Below, one piece after another: positions 27,522-36,279 of a stretch of 64,000 bases of DNA. Under the pieces are notes generated by a model. It made no database searches. It was not told the origin of the DNA and saw nothing but the letters and a program-made list of their open reading frames with translations. The translations under genes were made by a program, and so were the position numbers. The first letter of the stretch is position 1. The number at the start of each line of letters is the position of its first letter. The DNA is from Desulfovibrio ferrophilus (GTDB taxonomy: Bacteria > Desulfobacterota > Desulfovibrionia > Desulfovibrionales > Desulfovibrionaceae): assembly GCF_003966735.1 (NCBI RefSeq), contig NZ_AP017378.1, positions 1,411,501 to 1,475,500 on the forward strand, read 5' to 3'.

Positions 27522-28937
27522 ATGGCGGACAGAAAGCACAACGAACAGTTGATTACGGAAATCATCAATCTTCCGGTTTCAACATCCATCAACTACAGCT
27601 TTTATGAAGAAACCATCCGCCAGTACGTTCTGGAGAGTAACGGCAGGTTTCTGATCTACTCCACGGACAGGAACTTCACCGCGTTCCTGCGCAAGACCTT
27701 GAGCCTGGCCAGTGTGAACCCAAAAAGCCTGGGCATCATCCGCAAAGAAAACGATATTCTTCGACACATCCGCCTGGAGACAAATCATGGGCGTAATGTA
27801 ATTCTGTTTATCGATGGCGATTATGTGAGCAAGGAGATGGGAGCCGTCATCAAGCAGCTCAAATCTGCATATGACAACCTCAAGATCATTGTCCTGACTG
27901 GCGAAGCCGACGTAGACGACATCGCTCTACTCCATGAGATCGGTGCGGACAATTTCATCATCAAACCCATCTCTACCAACTCACTGGTGGTCAAGATTGC
28001 CTTCACCATCAAACCGCATGGCAAGATCGGCAAATACATCGACGAGGGCAAAAAGTTCATGGCCCTGCGCCTGTTCGATGAGGCTGCTGCCATCGCCGGG
28101 AAGGTCCTCAAGGTAAAGCCCGACAGCGCAGCGGCATTCATGCTCATGGGAGACGCCCTCTCCGCCATGGGGCAGACCGACCAAGCTCTTCAGGCCTATG
28201 AGCAAGCCAGCGACTGTGCCCGGATGTATCTTGAACCGCTCAAAAAACTGGCGAATTTCCACCGCCAACAGGGGCATAAAGAAAACGAACTCAGCTTTCT
28301 AGAGCGTCTGGATGAACTTTCCCCACTCAATGTGAGCCGCAAGGTCGACATGGGTGAACTCTATCTGGAGTTGGGGCGCGAAGAAGAAGCCGACAACACC
28401 TTTGAGCAAGCCATGGAACATGTCACCCGGGCAGCCATGACCCAGGTGGCCATGATCTCCGTCCAGATAGCTGATGCCTATCTGAAAAAGAATCCATCCA
28501 AATCCGAGGAATTCTATAAAAAAGCAATGAATGTGAAAGGCTTCGACTTAAAGGCCAATATCGACATCTTCAACCGCCTGGGCACGGCTCTGCGCAAGCA
28601 GGGCAAATGGGAAGAGGCCGTCCGGGAATATGGAAAGGCGCTTGAGCTCTCCCCCAACGATGAGAACCTGTATTACAATACCGCCATGGCCTACGCTGAT
28701 GGCGGTCATGCTCAAAAAGCCTTCCATAGCCTGGAAAAAACTTTGGAACTCAACGACAACTTCCTGAAGAAGAACCACATCATCACGTTCAATTGCGCAC
28801 TTATTGCTTCCAACAGCGGACGTAAGGAACGCGCAGCGATCATGTGCAAGGCTGCGTTGAAACTGAATCCCAACTATGAAAAAGCCACAAAAATGCTTAA
28901 GGAACTTTCACCCGATGCAACCTTAGCAGGAATCTAG
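27522..28937 (+). CDS. Response-regulator receiver protein with TPR repeats
   Basis: 471 residues from ATG 27522, which has GGGGGAGGG upstream; the open frame begins at 27291 but that extension has no ribosome binding site and AT-rich codons. Residues about 38-165 look like a receiver: phospho-acceptor Asp in LFIDGD, switch Thr in VLTGEAD and Lys in IIKPIS. About six TPR-like repeats follow (KVKPDSAAAFMLMGDALSAMG, LGTALRKQGKWEEAVREYGKAL). Probably a phosphorylation-controlled scaffold. A hybrid kinase gene follows on the same strand after 271 bases. Confidence 0.83.
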   Translation: MADRKHNEQLITEIINLPVSTSINYSFYEETIRQYVLESNGRFLIYSTDRNFTAFLRKTLSLASVNPKSLGIIRKENDILRHIRLETNHGRNVILFIDGDYVSKEMGAVIKQLKSAYDNLKIIVLTGEADVDDIALLHEIGADNFIIKPISTNSLVVKIAFTIKPHGKIGKYIDEGKKFMALRLFDEAAAIAGKVLKVKPDSAAAFMLMGDALSAMGQTDQALQAYEQASDCARMYLEPLKKLANFHRQQGHKENELSFLERLDELSPLNVSRKVDMGELYLELGREEEADNTFEQAMEHVTRAAMTQVAMISVQIADAYLKKNPSKSEEFYKKAMNVKGFDLKANIDIFNRLGTALRKQGKWEEAVREYGKALELSPNDENLYYNTAMAYADGGHAQKAFHSLEKTLELNDNFLKKNHIITFNCALIASNSGRKERAAIMCKAALKLNPNYEKATKMLKELSPDATLAGI

Positions 28938-29208
28938 ACGTCCACAACACCGCACCAAATCCCCGCCTATCGCCAGATCGGAGCCACCCCGTCCAACGGA
29001 TGCCAAGTTGCAGGTGGTCATTTCGTCTGGCCTGAGGCGCCCCCGTTGAACTACATCACACCCCGACATCACCTGTGACATTTTCGTTGCAGGACCTTTC
29101 ACTGTTCCTTCCCGGTTTTCCATCCTCCAGAAGTATGCTAGATTAAGGAACTCATTGTTTTTCAGAATTGGACCAACATATAAAAATGTCCCTAATGGAA
29201 GATACGCA

Positions 29209-31503
29209 GTGCTGACCAGATTCAACCTTACTGCCAAACTTGGGTTCGGCTTCGGGACAGTCATCCTATTGCTCGCCATTGTTGGTGCGGTAGGAATCTA
29301 CGAAGTACAGACCATCGGCGCACTGAACCAGAAAATGTACCAACACCCATTCACCGTCAGCAACATGGTGCGCAAGCTGGACGCCAACATCATACGCATG
29401 CACCGTGCCATGAAGGATATCGCCCTGGCGCAAAACATCGGTGAGATGGAACATGCCATTGCCTTGGTGGACCGCCTGGAGACCGATGTACTCGACAGCT
29501 TCGAAATCGTGCAGCAGCGTTTTCTTGGTGACACAGTCATGGTCGAACGTACAAAATCACTGGTACAGGAGTGGAAGCCCATTCGGGACGAAGTCATCCA
29601 GCTCATGCGCCAGGATAAACGTACAGAAGCCGCAGATATCACCAAAGGACGCGGGGCAGTCCATGTGGATCGTATCATTGACGCCATGCGAGAACTCACC
29701 GACTTCGCGCAGCTCAAAGCCATTCAATTTCATACAGAGACCAAGCGGACAGGCCGGCTGCTGATCATCTTTCTGGTCAGCCTGATCATTTTGTCCATTG
29801 TGATAAGCATGGTGTTCACGTCGTACGTTACCCGTTCCATCACGGTTCCCGCCCGGGAAATCATTCAGGTTTCCAACGCCATTGCCCGGGGTGATTTCTC
29901 AAAGACCATCACCTACGCCAGCGGCAATGAAATGGGAGAAATGGCAACCAGTCTACGGCGTATGCTGACCGGCGTCGTGGGGAAAGGCCAATCCATCATC
30001 AACAGCATTCCCATCCATTTCTGGACGGCTGACACCAACTTCAATCTCACGTTCATCAATGACATGGCCGCCAACGCCGTCGGACTTCCACCCCAATTCG
30101 AAAACGAACACAATGCACCGCCTCTGACTATTTCCCAAGCCCTGAGAGACGATGAGGCCATCACCTTTTCACTTGCCCAGCGAAGTCTGAGTACCGGCAG
30201 ACGCATGAAACATGAGGTCCGCTACACGCGAAACGACAGCACAACACACTTGTATCAGGTGATCTCGCCCCTCCGGGGCAATGACGGAGAGTTCGCCGGA
30301 GTCATGGGTTTTGCTCTGGATATCAGTCAGCACAAGAAATCCGAAGAAGATTTGCGCGTCGCCATCGAAGCCGCCAAGCAGGCAAGCAGGGCCAAGGGAG
30401 AATTCCTGTCCAACATGAGCCATGAAATCCGCACTCCTTTGTCCGGAATACATGGCATGCTCCAACTTCTACAGGACTCCCCCGTGAACAAGGAACAGGA
30501 GCAATGGATATCCATGGCCCTGGCATCGGAGAAAAGCCTGCTTACGGTCATCAACGACATTCTGGACCTCTCCAGGCTTGAAGCGGGCAGACTGGAGCTG
30601 TCAGACACGCCTTTCTCCCTGATCGACAGCCTGGAGACTGTCATCAATACTTTCAAAATCCAGGCCGACAGCCAAGGCATAGATCTGCGCTACGAACTGG
30701 ACCCTGGTCTCCCCAAACGAATCAGTGGTGACGAGACCCGCCTCAGACAGGTTCTCTTCAATCTTGTGGGCAATGCCATTAAATTCACTCCCAGTGGTGA
30801 AATCATCCTCAAAGCCTTCCTCTACGAGGAGCAATCTGAAGTCCTGACACTTGGATTTACCGTTTCGGACACCGGTATTGGCATCCCGAAAGACAGACTC
30901 GAAGATATCTTCAGAGAATTTGTCCAGGTGCACTCCACATGCAATCGAAACTATCAGGGTTCAGGGCTCGGACTGACCATCGTCAAACAATTGATTACAC
31001 TGATGCGCGGAGACATCACCATAGACAGCACTCCTCGATTGGGCACAACCGTGCGCCTCACTGCCCGCTTCGGCAAAGCCCAAGACCTTGACGCAGAGCT
31101 TCAGGAAGAGCTTGAGACTCCAGTGACACACCATCTGCGCATTCTCGTTGCCGAAGATGACCGCATCAACCAGATGGCTATCGTCGCCATGCTTGAAAAG
31201 TCGGGACACCATGTGTTGGCCGTAAACAATGGGCATGAAGCGGTGAAAGCCTTTCAGAGTTCCCATTATGACTGCATTCTGATGGACATCCAGATGCCCC
31301 AAGTCGATGGATTGGAGGCTACAAAAATCATTAGAGAGCAGTATTCCAAAGACATCCCCATCATTGCCCTCACAGCTCATGCCATGAAGGGAGATCGGGA
31401 ATCATTCATTGAACAAGGCTTATCGGACTACATTTCCAAGCCAATCAATATGGAAAAATTACACGAGCTACTCAGCCAAATCGCCCCTCAGAGCCAGGAA
31501 TAA
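29209..31503 (+). CDS. Hybrid sensor histidine kinase
   Basis: 764 residues from GTG 29209 (GGAAGA upstream); an in-frame TTG at 29155 is less likely. Membrane segment 1 (about 9-30), a four-helix-bundle periplasmic sensor, membrane segment 2 (about 185-206), HAMP, a PAS domain (IINSIPIHFWTAD), the dimerisation domain with phospho-His in NMSHEIRTPL, the ATPase (NLVGNAIKFTP, DTGIGIP, GSGLGLTI) and a C-terminal receiver with Asp in LMDIQMPQVDG. The receiver-TPR gene upstream is a plausible partner. Its stop is 35 bases from that of arcC. Confidence 0.92.
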   Translation: MLTRFNLTAKLGFGFGTVILLLAIVGAVGIYEVQTIGALNQKMYQHPFTVSNMVRKLDANIIRMHRAMKDIALAQNIGEMEHAIALVDRLETDVLDSFEIVQQRFLGDTVMVERTKSLVQEWKPIRDEVIQLMRQDKRTEAADITKGRGAVHVDRIIDAMRELTDFAQLKAIQFHTETKRTGRLLIIFLVSLIILSIVISMVFTSYVTRSITVPAREIIQVSNAIARGDFSKTITYASGNEMGEMATSLRRMLTGVVGKGQSIINSIPIHFWTADTNFNLTFINDMAANAVGLPPQFENEHNAPPLTISQALRDDEAITFSLAQRSLSTGRRMKHEVRYTRNDSTTHLYQVISPLRGNDGEFAGVMGFALDISQHKKSEEDLRVAIEAAKQASRAKGEFLSNMSHEIRTPLSGIHGMLQLLQDSPVNKEQEQWISMALASEKSLLTVINDILDLSRLEAGRLELSDTPFSLIDSLETVINTFKIQADSQGIDLRYELDPGLPKRISGDETRLRQVLFNLVGNAIKFTPSGEIILKAFLYEEQSEVLTLGFTVSDTGIGIPKDRLEDIFREFVQVHSTCNRNYQGSGLGLTIVKQLITLMRGDITIDSTPRLGTTVRLTARFGKAQDLDAELQEELETPVTHHLRILVAEDDRINQMAIVAMLEKSGHHVLAVNNGHEAVKAFQSSHYDCILMDIQMPQVDGLEATKIIREQYSKDIPIIALTAHAMKGDRESFIEQGLSDYISKPINMEKLHELLSQIAPQSQE

Positions 31504-31538
31504 GACCCCAACTCTCGTGAACGGGACCAAGCCCCTCA

Positions 31539-32480
31539 TTAAGCAGATCCCACAATTTGAGTTCCCGCTCGACCGGCCACGGCCTCCTCAATGTGCTCAA
31601 TGGAGCAGATCACGGCCCGGCCGCCGCCAGACTCCAAAAACCGAAGACAGGCCAGGACTTTTGGCCCCATCGATCCGGCCGGAAAGGCACCGGCTTCCAT
31701 GAGCTCCCTGCCTTGCGTTACCGTCAAATCCTTCAGTAACCGCTCGCCGGGACCACCATAATCCAGATAAACCCCTGCGACATCAGTCGCCACAACGAAC
31801 AGGTCCACCCCTACCTCACGAGCCAGCTTTGCGCTGGCCAGATCCTTGTCGATAACCGCATCAACGCCACAGAAACGACGGCCTTCGCGTACGACGGGGA
31901 TACCCCCGCCTCCACAGCAGATAACGATGAATCCGGCATCGATGAGTCGACTGATCTCCTGTTTCTCGACGATGGTCACAGGTTCGGGTGACGCCACCAC
32001 CCTTCGCCACCCCTTGGCGGTCTTGCGAACTGGATATGGAGCCAAGGAGACACGCTCCTCATCCAGAACAGGACCGATGGGTTTGGTGGGATGCAAGAAA
32101 GCAGGATCACTGGGCCTGACCACAACATAACTGAGCAGGCTGACCAGAGGGCGATGATCCAGAGGAGCCAAGTGCATCAACTCGGTATCAAGGGTCGACT
32201 CGATCATGTATCCGATCTGCCCCTGAGTCTGCGCCACAAGAATTTCCAGCGGTAACGGCCGAGAATCACCACAGCATTCCTGGCGCAACAGCAGATCACC
32301 CACCTGCGGACCATTGCCGTGGGTGATGATCAGCCGATACTCATGGGCCAGAGTTGCAGCCTGGGCCAAAGGCAGACGCAGGTTCTCGAACTGCTCATCA
32401 ATGGTTCCTGTCTGGCCTTTGCGTATCAGAGCGTTCCCTCCAAAGGCCAAAAGCAGCGTCTTGCGATCGTCGCGGAGCAT
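31539..32480 (-). CDS. arcC: Carbamate kinase
   Basis: 313 residues, amino acid kinase fold. It interconverts carbamoyl phosphate + ADP and ATP + carbamate. Signatures: AFGGNALIRKG, THGNGPQVGDLLLRQE, AQTQGQIGYMI, CCGGGGIPVV, DKDLASAKLA and the C-terminal GSMGPKVLACLRFLESGG. No arginine deiminase or ornithine carbamoyltransferase gene is nearby. It starts 2 bases after the upstream P-loop protein gene, so the two are translationally linked. Confidence 0.94.
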   Translation of the reverse strand: MLRDDRKTLLLAFGGNALIRKGQTGTIDEQFENLRLPLAQAATLAHEYRLIITHGNGPQVGDLLLRQECCGDSRPLPLEILVAQTQGQIGYMIESTLDTELMHLAPLDHRPLVSLLSYVVVRPSDPAFLHPTKPIGPVLDEERVSLAPYPVRKTAKGWRRVVASPEPVTIVEKQEISRLIDAGFIVICCGGGGIPVVREGRRFCGVDAVIDKDLASAKLAREVGVDLFVVATDVAGVYLDYGGPGERLLKDLTVTQGRELMEAGAFPAGSMGPKVLACLRFLESGGGRAVICSIEHIEEAVAGRAGTQIVGSA

Positions 32481-32482
32481 GA

Positions 32483-33811
32483 CTAGCCTTTTGCCTTGGA
32501 ATTCAGGCGGCTCAGTAGCGCCTGTTCCAGCGTCAGCCCCGGGGCGTCCCCATACTCGTAGCGTACGCGCATGAACGGCTTGTCCACCTTGATGATACGT
32601 GACAGATCCACCGGTGTTCCAAACAACACGAGATCACAATCCACGGCCGCAATGGTCGCTTCCAGATCGGCCACCTGATCATCACTGTAGCCCATGGCGG
32701 GTAGAACCTGACCAATGTGCGGGTAGCGATCAAAAACTTCGGCAATGGATCCCGCAAGGTATGGCCGCGGGTCCACCAGTTCAGCGGCGCCGTACTGCCG
32801 TGCAGCAACGCTGCCCGCGCCAAAGGGCATTCCACCATGGGTGATGGTCGGTCCATCTTCCACGACGAGAACCCTTTTGCCCTTCAGGCGATCAGGGGCA
32901 TCCACCGTCACCGGCGATGCGGCGCACACAATGTCTGCCTTCGGATTGTGTTCACGGATGTTGTGCCGCACCTCTTCAACCCGGTCCAGCGAGGCTGTGT
33001 CCACCTTGTTGATAAGCGCGATATCGGCCATAAGCAGATTGGTTTCGCCCGGATAATAGGACAGTTCATGCCCCGCACGGTGGGGGTCGAAGACCGTGAT
33101 CTGAACGTCCGGGCGGTAGAAGGACGTGTCGTTGTTGCCGCCATCCCAAACCACCACATCGGCCTCGGCCTCGGCCTGGCGCAAAATCAATTCATAGTCC
33201 ACGCCCGCATAGACAATAACGCCCATTTCAACCAGAGGCTCGTACTCCTCACGCTCCTCGATGGTGCATTTGTGGCGATCAAAATCTTCCAGCTCGGCAA
33301 AACGCTGCACGACCTGTCGCGAGAGATCGCCATAGGGCATGGGATGCCGCACGGCCACCACCTTCCTGCCCTGCCCCTGAAGAATGCGGCAGACCTTTCG
33401 TGTCGTCTGGGATTTGCCACAGCCCGTCCGGACCGCGCACACGGCAACAACGGGCTTTGTGGATTCGAGCATGGTGTACGTGGCTCCGATCATGATAAAA
33501 TCTGCGCCGTCGGCCATGCAGGCCGACGCCTTATGCATGACCTCGGTATGGGGAACGTCGGAATAGGAAAAGGCCACCAGATCCACATGCTGTTTGCGGA
33601 TCAACTCGCGCAACCTGTCTTCGGGATAGATGGGAATGCCCTGAGGATAGCCTTTCCCTGCCAGAATGGCCGGGTAGACACGGTCTTCGATGCCCTCGAT
33701 CTGAGTGGCGGTAAAGGCCACCACTTCGTACCGGGGATTGCTCTTGAAATACACATTGAAGTTGTGGAAATCGCGACCTGCCGCCCCCATGATAATGACC
33801 TTTTCGACCAT
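32483..33811 (-). CDS. Cyclic 2,3-diphosphoglycerate synthetase-like P-loop protein
   Basis: 442 residues. N-terminal Rossmann-like part (VIIMGAAGRDFHNFNVYF), then a P-loop VRTGCGKSQTTRKV near residue 130, WDGGNNDTSFYRPD, NKVDTAS and a distinctive EDGPTITHGGMPFGAG. This matches proteins called cyclic 2,3-bisphosphoglycerate synthetase after the archaeal thermoprotectant enzyme. In bacteria that pathway is not expected, and the steady pairing with carbamate kinase suggests another role linked to carbamoyl phosphate or nucleotide use. GAGGGGAG precedes the ATG. Confidence 0.78.
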   Translation of the reverse strand: MVEKVIIMGAAGRDFHNFNVYFKSNPRYEVVAFTATQIEGIEDRVYPAILAGKGYPQGIPIYPEDRLRELIRKQHVDLVAFSYSDVPHTEVMHKASACMADGADFIMIGATYTMLESTKPVVAVCAVRTGCGKSQTTRKVCRILQGQGRKVVAVRHPMPYGDLSRQVVQRFAELEDFDRHKCTIEEREEYEPLVEMGVIVYAGVDYELILRQAEAEADVVVWDGGNNDTSFYRPDVQITVFDPHRAGHELSYYPGETNLLMADIALINKVDTASLDRVEEVRHNIREHNPKADIVCAASPVTVDAPDRLKGKRVLVVEDGPTITHGGMPFGAGSVAARQYGAAELVDPRPYLAGSIAEVFDRYPHIGQVLPAMGYSDDQVADLEATIAAVDCDLVLFGTPVDLSRIIKVDKPFMRVRYEYGDAPGLTLEQALLSRLNSKAKG

Positions 33812-33823
33812 GCTCCCCTCGCT

Positions 33824-34810
33824 TTATTTTGACTCTTTCGCCTCGCTCTTCCCTGAATTGCACTGCTCTGCGCAAGGCGCGTTGTCATGACCCAATTTTG
33901 CGCCACAGGCCCCGCCAATCACCCACCCGTCATGGGAGGCAGCGTCCTCGTGAGGCTCCACGTGAATGGTCACCTGCGTCCCAGGCAAATGTGCATGAAT
34001 CTCGCTTTCAATGGCACAGCACAGGGCATGCGACTGAGCAACAGAAGCCATGCCCGGTACCAGCAAATGGAAATCAATAAAACGCCTGGCCCCGGATTTG
34101 CGTGTACGCAGGGCGTGGTACTCGGCCTGCGGCCCGGCATGAGTCCTAATGGCCATGTCAACGGCTTTGAGTTCCGCCTCTGGCAGCGCCATATCCATCA
34201 GCCCCCAGAAAGATCGGCGGATGAGTGACACGCCTGTGAACACGATATTCACGGCCATCAGAACGGCAATGGCCGGATCCAGAACGGCCCATGAAGCTGG
34301 TGCAACCATCAGCACCGACAGACCGACGACCAATCCCACCGAGGTCCAGACATCCGTCATCAGGTGTTTGGCATCGGCTTCCAGAGTGATCGAATCAAAC
34401 CGCTTGGCCGCTCCGAGCATGGCCTTGGCCGTGGCAAAGTTGACCACAGAAGCCAGCAGAGCCATGCCCAGCCCCAATCCCAATCGCTGAGGCAGCACAG
34501 GGTCCATAAATCTGCCCACTGATGCGCTGACAATACCAATGGCAGCGACAATAATCAGGATACCCTCGACGCCGCTGGAAAAATACTCCGCCTTGCCGTG
34601 GCCATAGGCGTGACTGTCATCCGCAGGACGCATGGCATGCGTCAAAACGACCAGCGCCAGCATGGCGGCGGCCAGATTCACCAGAGATTCCGTGGCATCG
34701 GACAATATACCGACCGAGCCCGTCAGAAAGTACGCCCCGAATTTCAACACCAGAGTGGTCACGGATGCTGCGATGGAATAGAGCGCGTAGCGTGTGGGTG
34801 AAGTGGCCAT
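33824..34810 (-). CDS. Cation diffusion facilitator (CDF) metal efflux transporter
   Basis: 328 residues from ATG 34810. Six membrane segments; site A residues lie in LSDATESLVN and LEADAKHLMTDV, and YGHGKAEY is the family signature between segments 2 and 3. The cytosolic C-terminal domain includes SGARRFIDFHLLVPG and HVEPHED, followed by a Cys/His-containing tail (CGAKLGHDNAPCAEQC) that could bind metal. It exports divalent metals such as Zn or Fe by proton exchange. The frame extends 23 codons upstream but the family N-terminus is here. Confidence 0.88.
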   Translation of the reverse strand: MATSPTRYALYSIAASVTTLVLKFGAYFLTGSVGILSDATESLVNLAAAMLALVVLTHAMRPADDSHAYGHGKAEYFSSGVEGILIIVAAIGIVSASVGRFMDPVLPQRLGLGLGMALLASVVNFATAKAMLGAAKRFDSITLEADAKHLMTDVWTSVGLVVGLSVLMVAPASWAVLDPAIAVLMAVNIVFTGVSLIRRSFWGLMDMALPEAELKAVDMAIRTHAGPQAEYHALRTRKSGARRFIDFHLLVPGMASVAQSHALCCAIESEIHAHLPGTQVTIHVEPHEDAASHDGWVIGGACGAKLGHDNAPCAEQCNSGKSEAKESK

Positions 34811-35002
34811 GAATTGCCTGGGTTGACGTGGACCGCAGCCGTGCGATTCCCCGTCACGCCGGGGCGCGGCTACGCTCACTGTATAGCGGAATCACCATCG
34901 ATTCAAGGCAGTAATCGTTCTCGAACAGGATGTGGAATCAAAAAGCACTTGCCTTGTCGGTCACGCGGTTGTATCCGATGGACGTCTTGGAAATCGGATG
35001 AA

Positions 35003-35165
35003 GGTAGCAGGAGAGTCCCCACCTCGAGTGGAGCGCCGAAGAAGTAAATCTTTCAGGCAAATGGACTGCTACCGGACGAGCCTCTGGAGAGACCCCCAAA
35101 AGGGGGCGCCGAAGGAGCAAGCCGGATCACACCGGTGAAACTCTCAGGCAAAAGGACAGAGGAAG
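35003..35165 (+). ncRNA. Tandem glycine riboswitch (gcvT element) without a downstream gene
   Basis: Two aptamers in series. The first spans about 35003-35075 with GGAGAGTCCCC, GCGCCGAAGAAG and CTTTCAGGCAAATGGACTGC. The second spans about 35090-35163 with CTCTGGAGAG, GGGCGCCGAAGGAGCAAG, CTCTCAGGCAAAAGGAC and a closing stem CCTCTG / CAGAGG. A large hairpin, GGAAGC (35161-35166) with GCTTCC (35196-35201) and an inner ACGCA / TGCGT, overlaps the closing stem and looks like the expression platform. No convincing gene follows on this strand; the next gene is on the other strand, beyond a terminator. The wider gap 34811-35442 holds nothing else recognised. Confidence 0.9.
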
Positions 35166-35358
35166 CCAACGCATGTAACCACGTGCGTTCTCTTAGCTTC
35201 CCCACCACCACTTCAGACGTATTCTGGTTCCCATCGCCCGCTCCGGTAGCGGGTCGTTTGCGCATGATGTCGTACACGGCCACACCAGTCCCTTGCACTG
35301 CGGGGGACCAGCCGGAGACACGTACCGATGGCACCCGGTTCCCTCCTTGGGAATCGAC

Positions 35359-35397
35359 AAAGGCCGCCGCCCCTGGGGAGGGGCAGCGGCCTTTCTG
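35359..35397. terminator. Strong terminator after the glycine riboswitch
   Basis: AAAGGCCGC-C-GCCCC (35359-35373) pairs with GGGGC-A-GCGGCCTTT (35380-35394), one mismatch, then CTGATT. It would end a riboswitch transcript of roughly 400-450 bases, and on the other strand may end the metallophosphoesterase operon. Confidence 0.85.
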
Positions 35398-35442
35398 ATT
35401 CATTATCTGAAAAACACTATCAATTCTGACAATGCACCAGCA

Positions 35443-36279
35443 CTACACGGGCGAAACCACATCCTTGAAAGGATACGGTCCGGCAAACTCATGCCCACCG
35501 CCCGGGATCAACCCGAAGTGAGTCACCAACTCGGGAGGACGACCGCCCAAGGGTTCATAGAGGTGCAGGGCCAAGCCTCCCGGTTCCATCACAAATTGGG
35601 ATGGAGCCTGTTGAGTCAAATCCAGCACCAACTGCATACTCACTGAAGGGGCGATGCAGGCCAGCGTCCCACCAAATCCGCGCAGCACCGGACGATGCAT
35701 ATGCCCGCAGCAGACTCGCAGCACATTGGGGAAACGACGGATCACTCCCTCCAATTCATCGGCCAGCCTGAAGGGTTCGGCATCCATATTACCAATCCCC
35801 ACAGGAAACGGGGGATGGTGCATGAATACCACCGTGGGCTTGCCGTCACTCAGGGCTGATTCAAGCCAGACCAACGTCCGCTTATCAACTCCACCGCTAT
35901 GGGCTCCCGGGAGCAGGGTATCAAGGCCCAGCAACCGGAGAGGGAAACGATCTTCCACAAAGCAGGCACGTGCCTCGGCACACTGTCCGCTGAGATAGTC
36001 GTGATCAGGAAAGGCTTCCCTCAGATTGTCGCGCTGGTCATGATTCCCCGGCACCATCCAGAACGGCGCATCAAGATCACTCAGAATACGCGCAGCCATG
36101 GCATAGGCATCGGGATTTCCGGCATCGGCCACATCTCCTGTGATGATCACGGCATCGGGGGCGGGAACAAGTGCATTCAGATGGGCCACCGCCCGTTTCA
36201 GGGCCGCATTGGTATCGGCCTGTCCATAAGCCACTCCGCTGGCACTGATATGAAAATCAGAGATCTGGGCAATCAACAT
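35443..36279 (-). CDS. Calcineurin-like metallophosphoesterase (GpdQ/CpdA type)
   Basis: 278 residues. All five metal-binding blocks are present: ISDFH, GDVADAG, PGNHD, FMHHPP and CGHMHRP. This arrangement is that of class III cyclic nucleotide and glycerophosphodiester phosphodiesterases. No signal peptide, so cytosolic. It is the last gene of the LacI-controlled ABC operon (7-base overlap with the fused ABC gene), which suggests it hydrolyses the imported compound, perhaps a phosphodiester head group. Confidence 0.85.
   Translation of the reverse strand: MLIAQISDFHISASGVAYGQADTNAALKRAVAHLNALVPAPDAVIITGDVADAGNPDAYAMAARILSDLDAPFWMVPGNHDQRDNLREAFPDHDYLSGQCAEARACFVEDRFPLRLLGLDTLLPGAHSGGVDKRTLVWLESALSDGKPTVVFMHHPPFPVGIGNMDAEPFRLADELEGVIRRFPNVLRVCCGHMHRPVLRGFGGTLACIAPSVSMQLVLDLTQQAPSQFVMEPGGLALHLYEPLGGRPPELVTHFGLIPGGGHEFAGPYPFKDVVSPV

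Noticed and set aside
29088-29103. Sigma-54-like sequence before the hybrid kinase (TGACAT-TTTCG-TTGCA)
   Set aside because: The spacing is right, but the invariant GG of the -24 element is GA, so it does not meet the standard used for the other sites.
32717-33832. 371-codon plus-strand frame opposite the P-loop protein
   Set aside because: Antisense mirror of a gene with clear motifs; no ribosome binding site or family resemblance.
35135-35398. Frame of 87 codons behind the glycine riboswitch
   Set aside because: It begins inside the second aptamer and runs through the terminator, has no ribosome binding site and no recognisable domain.
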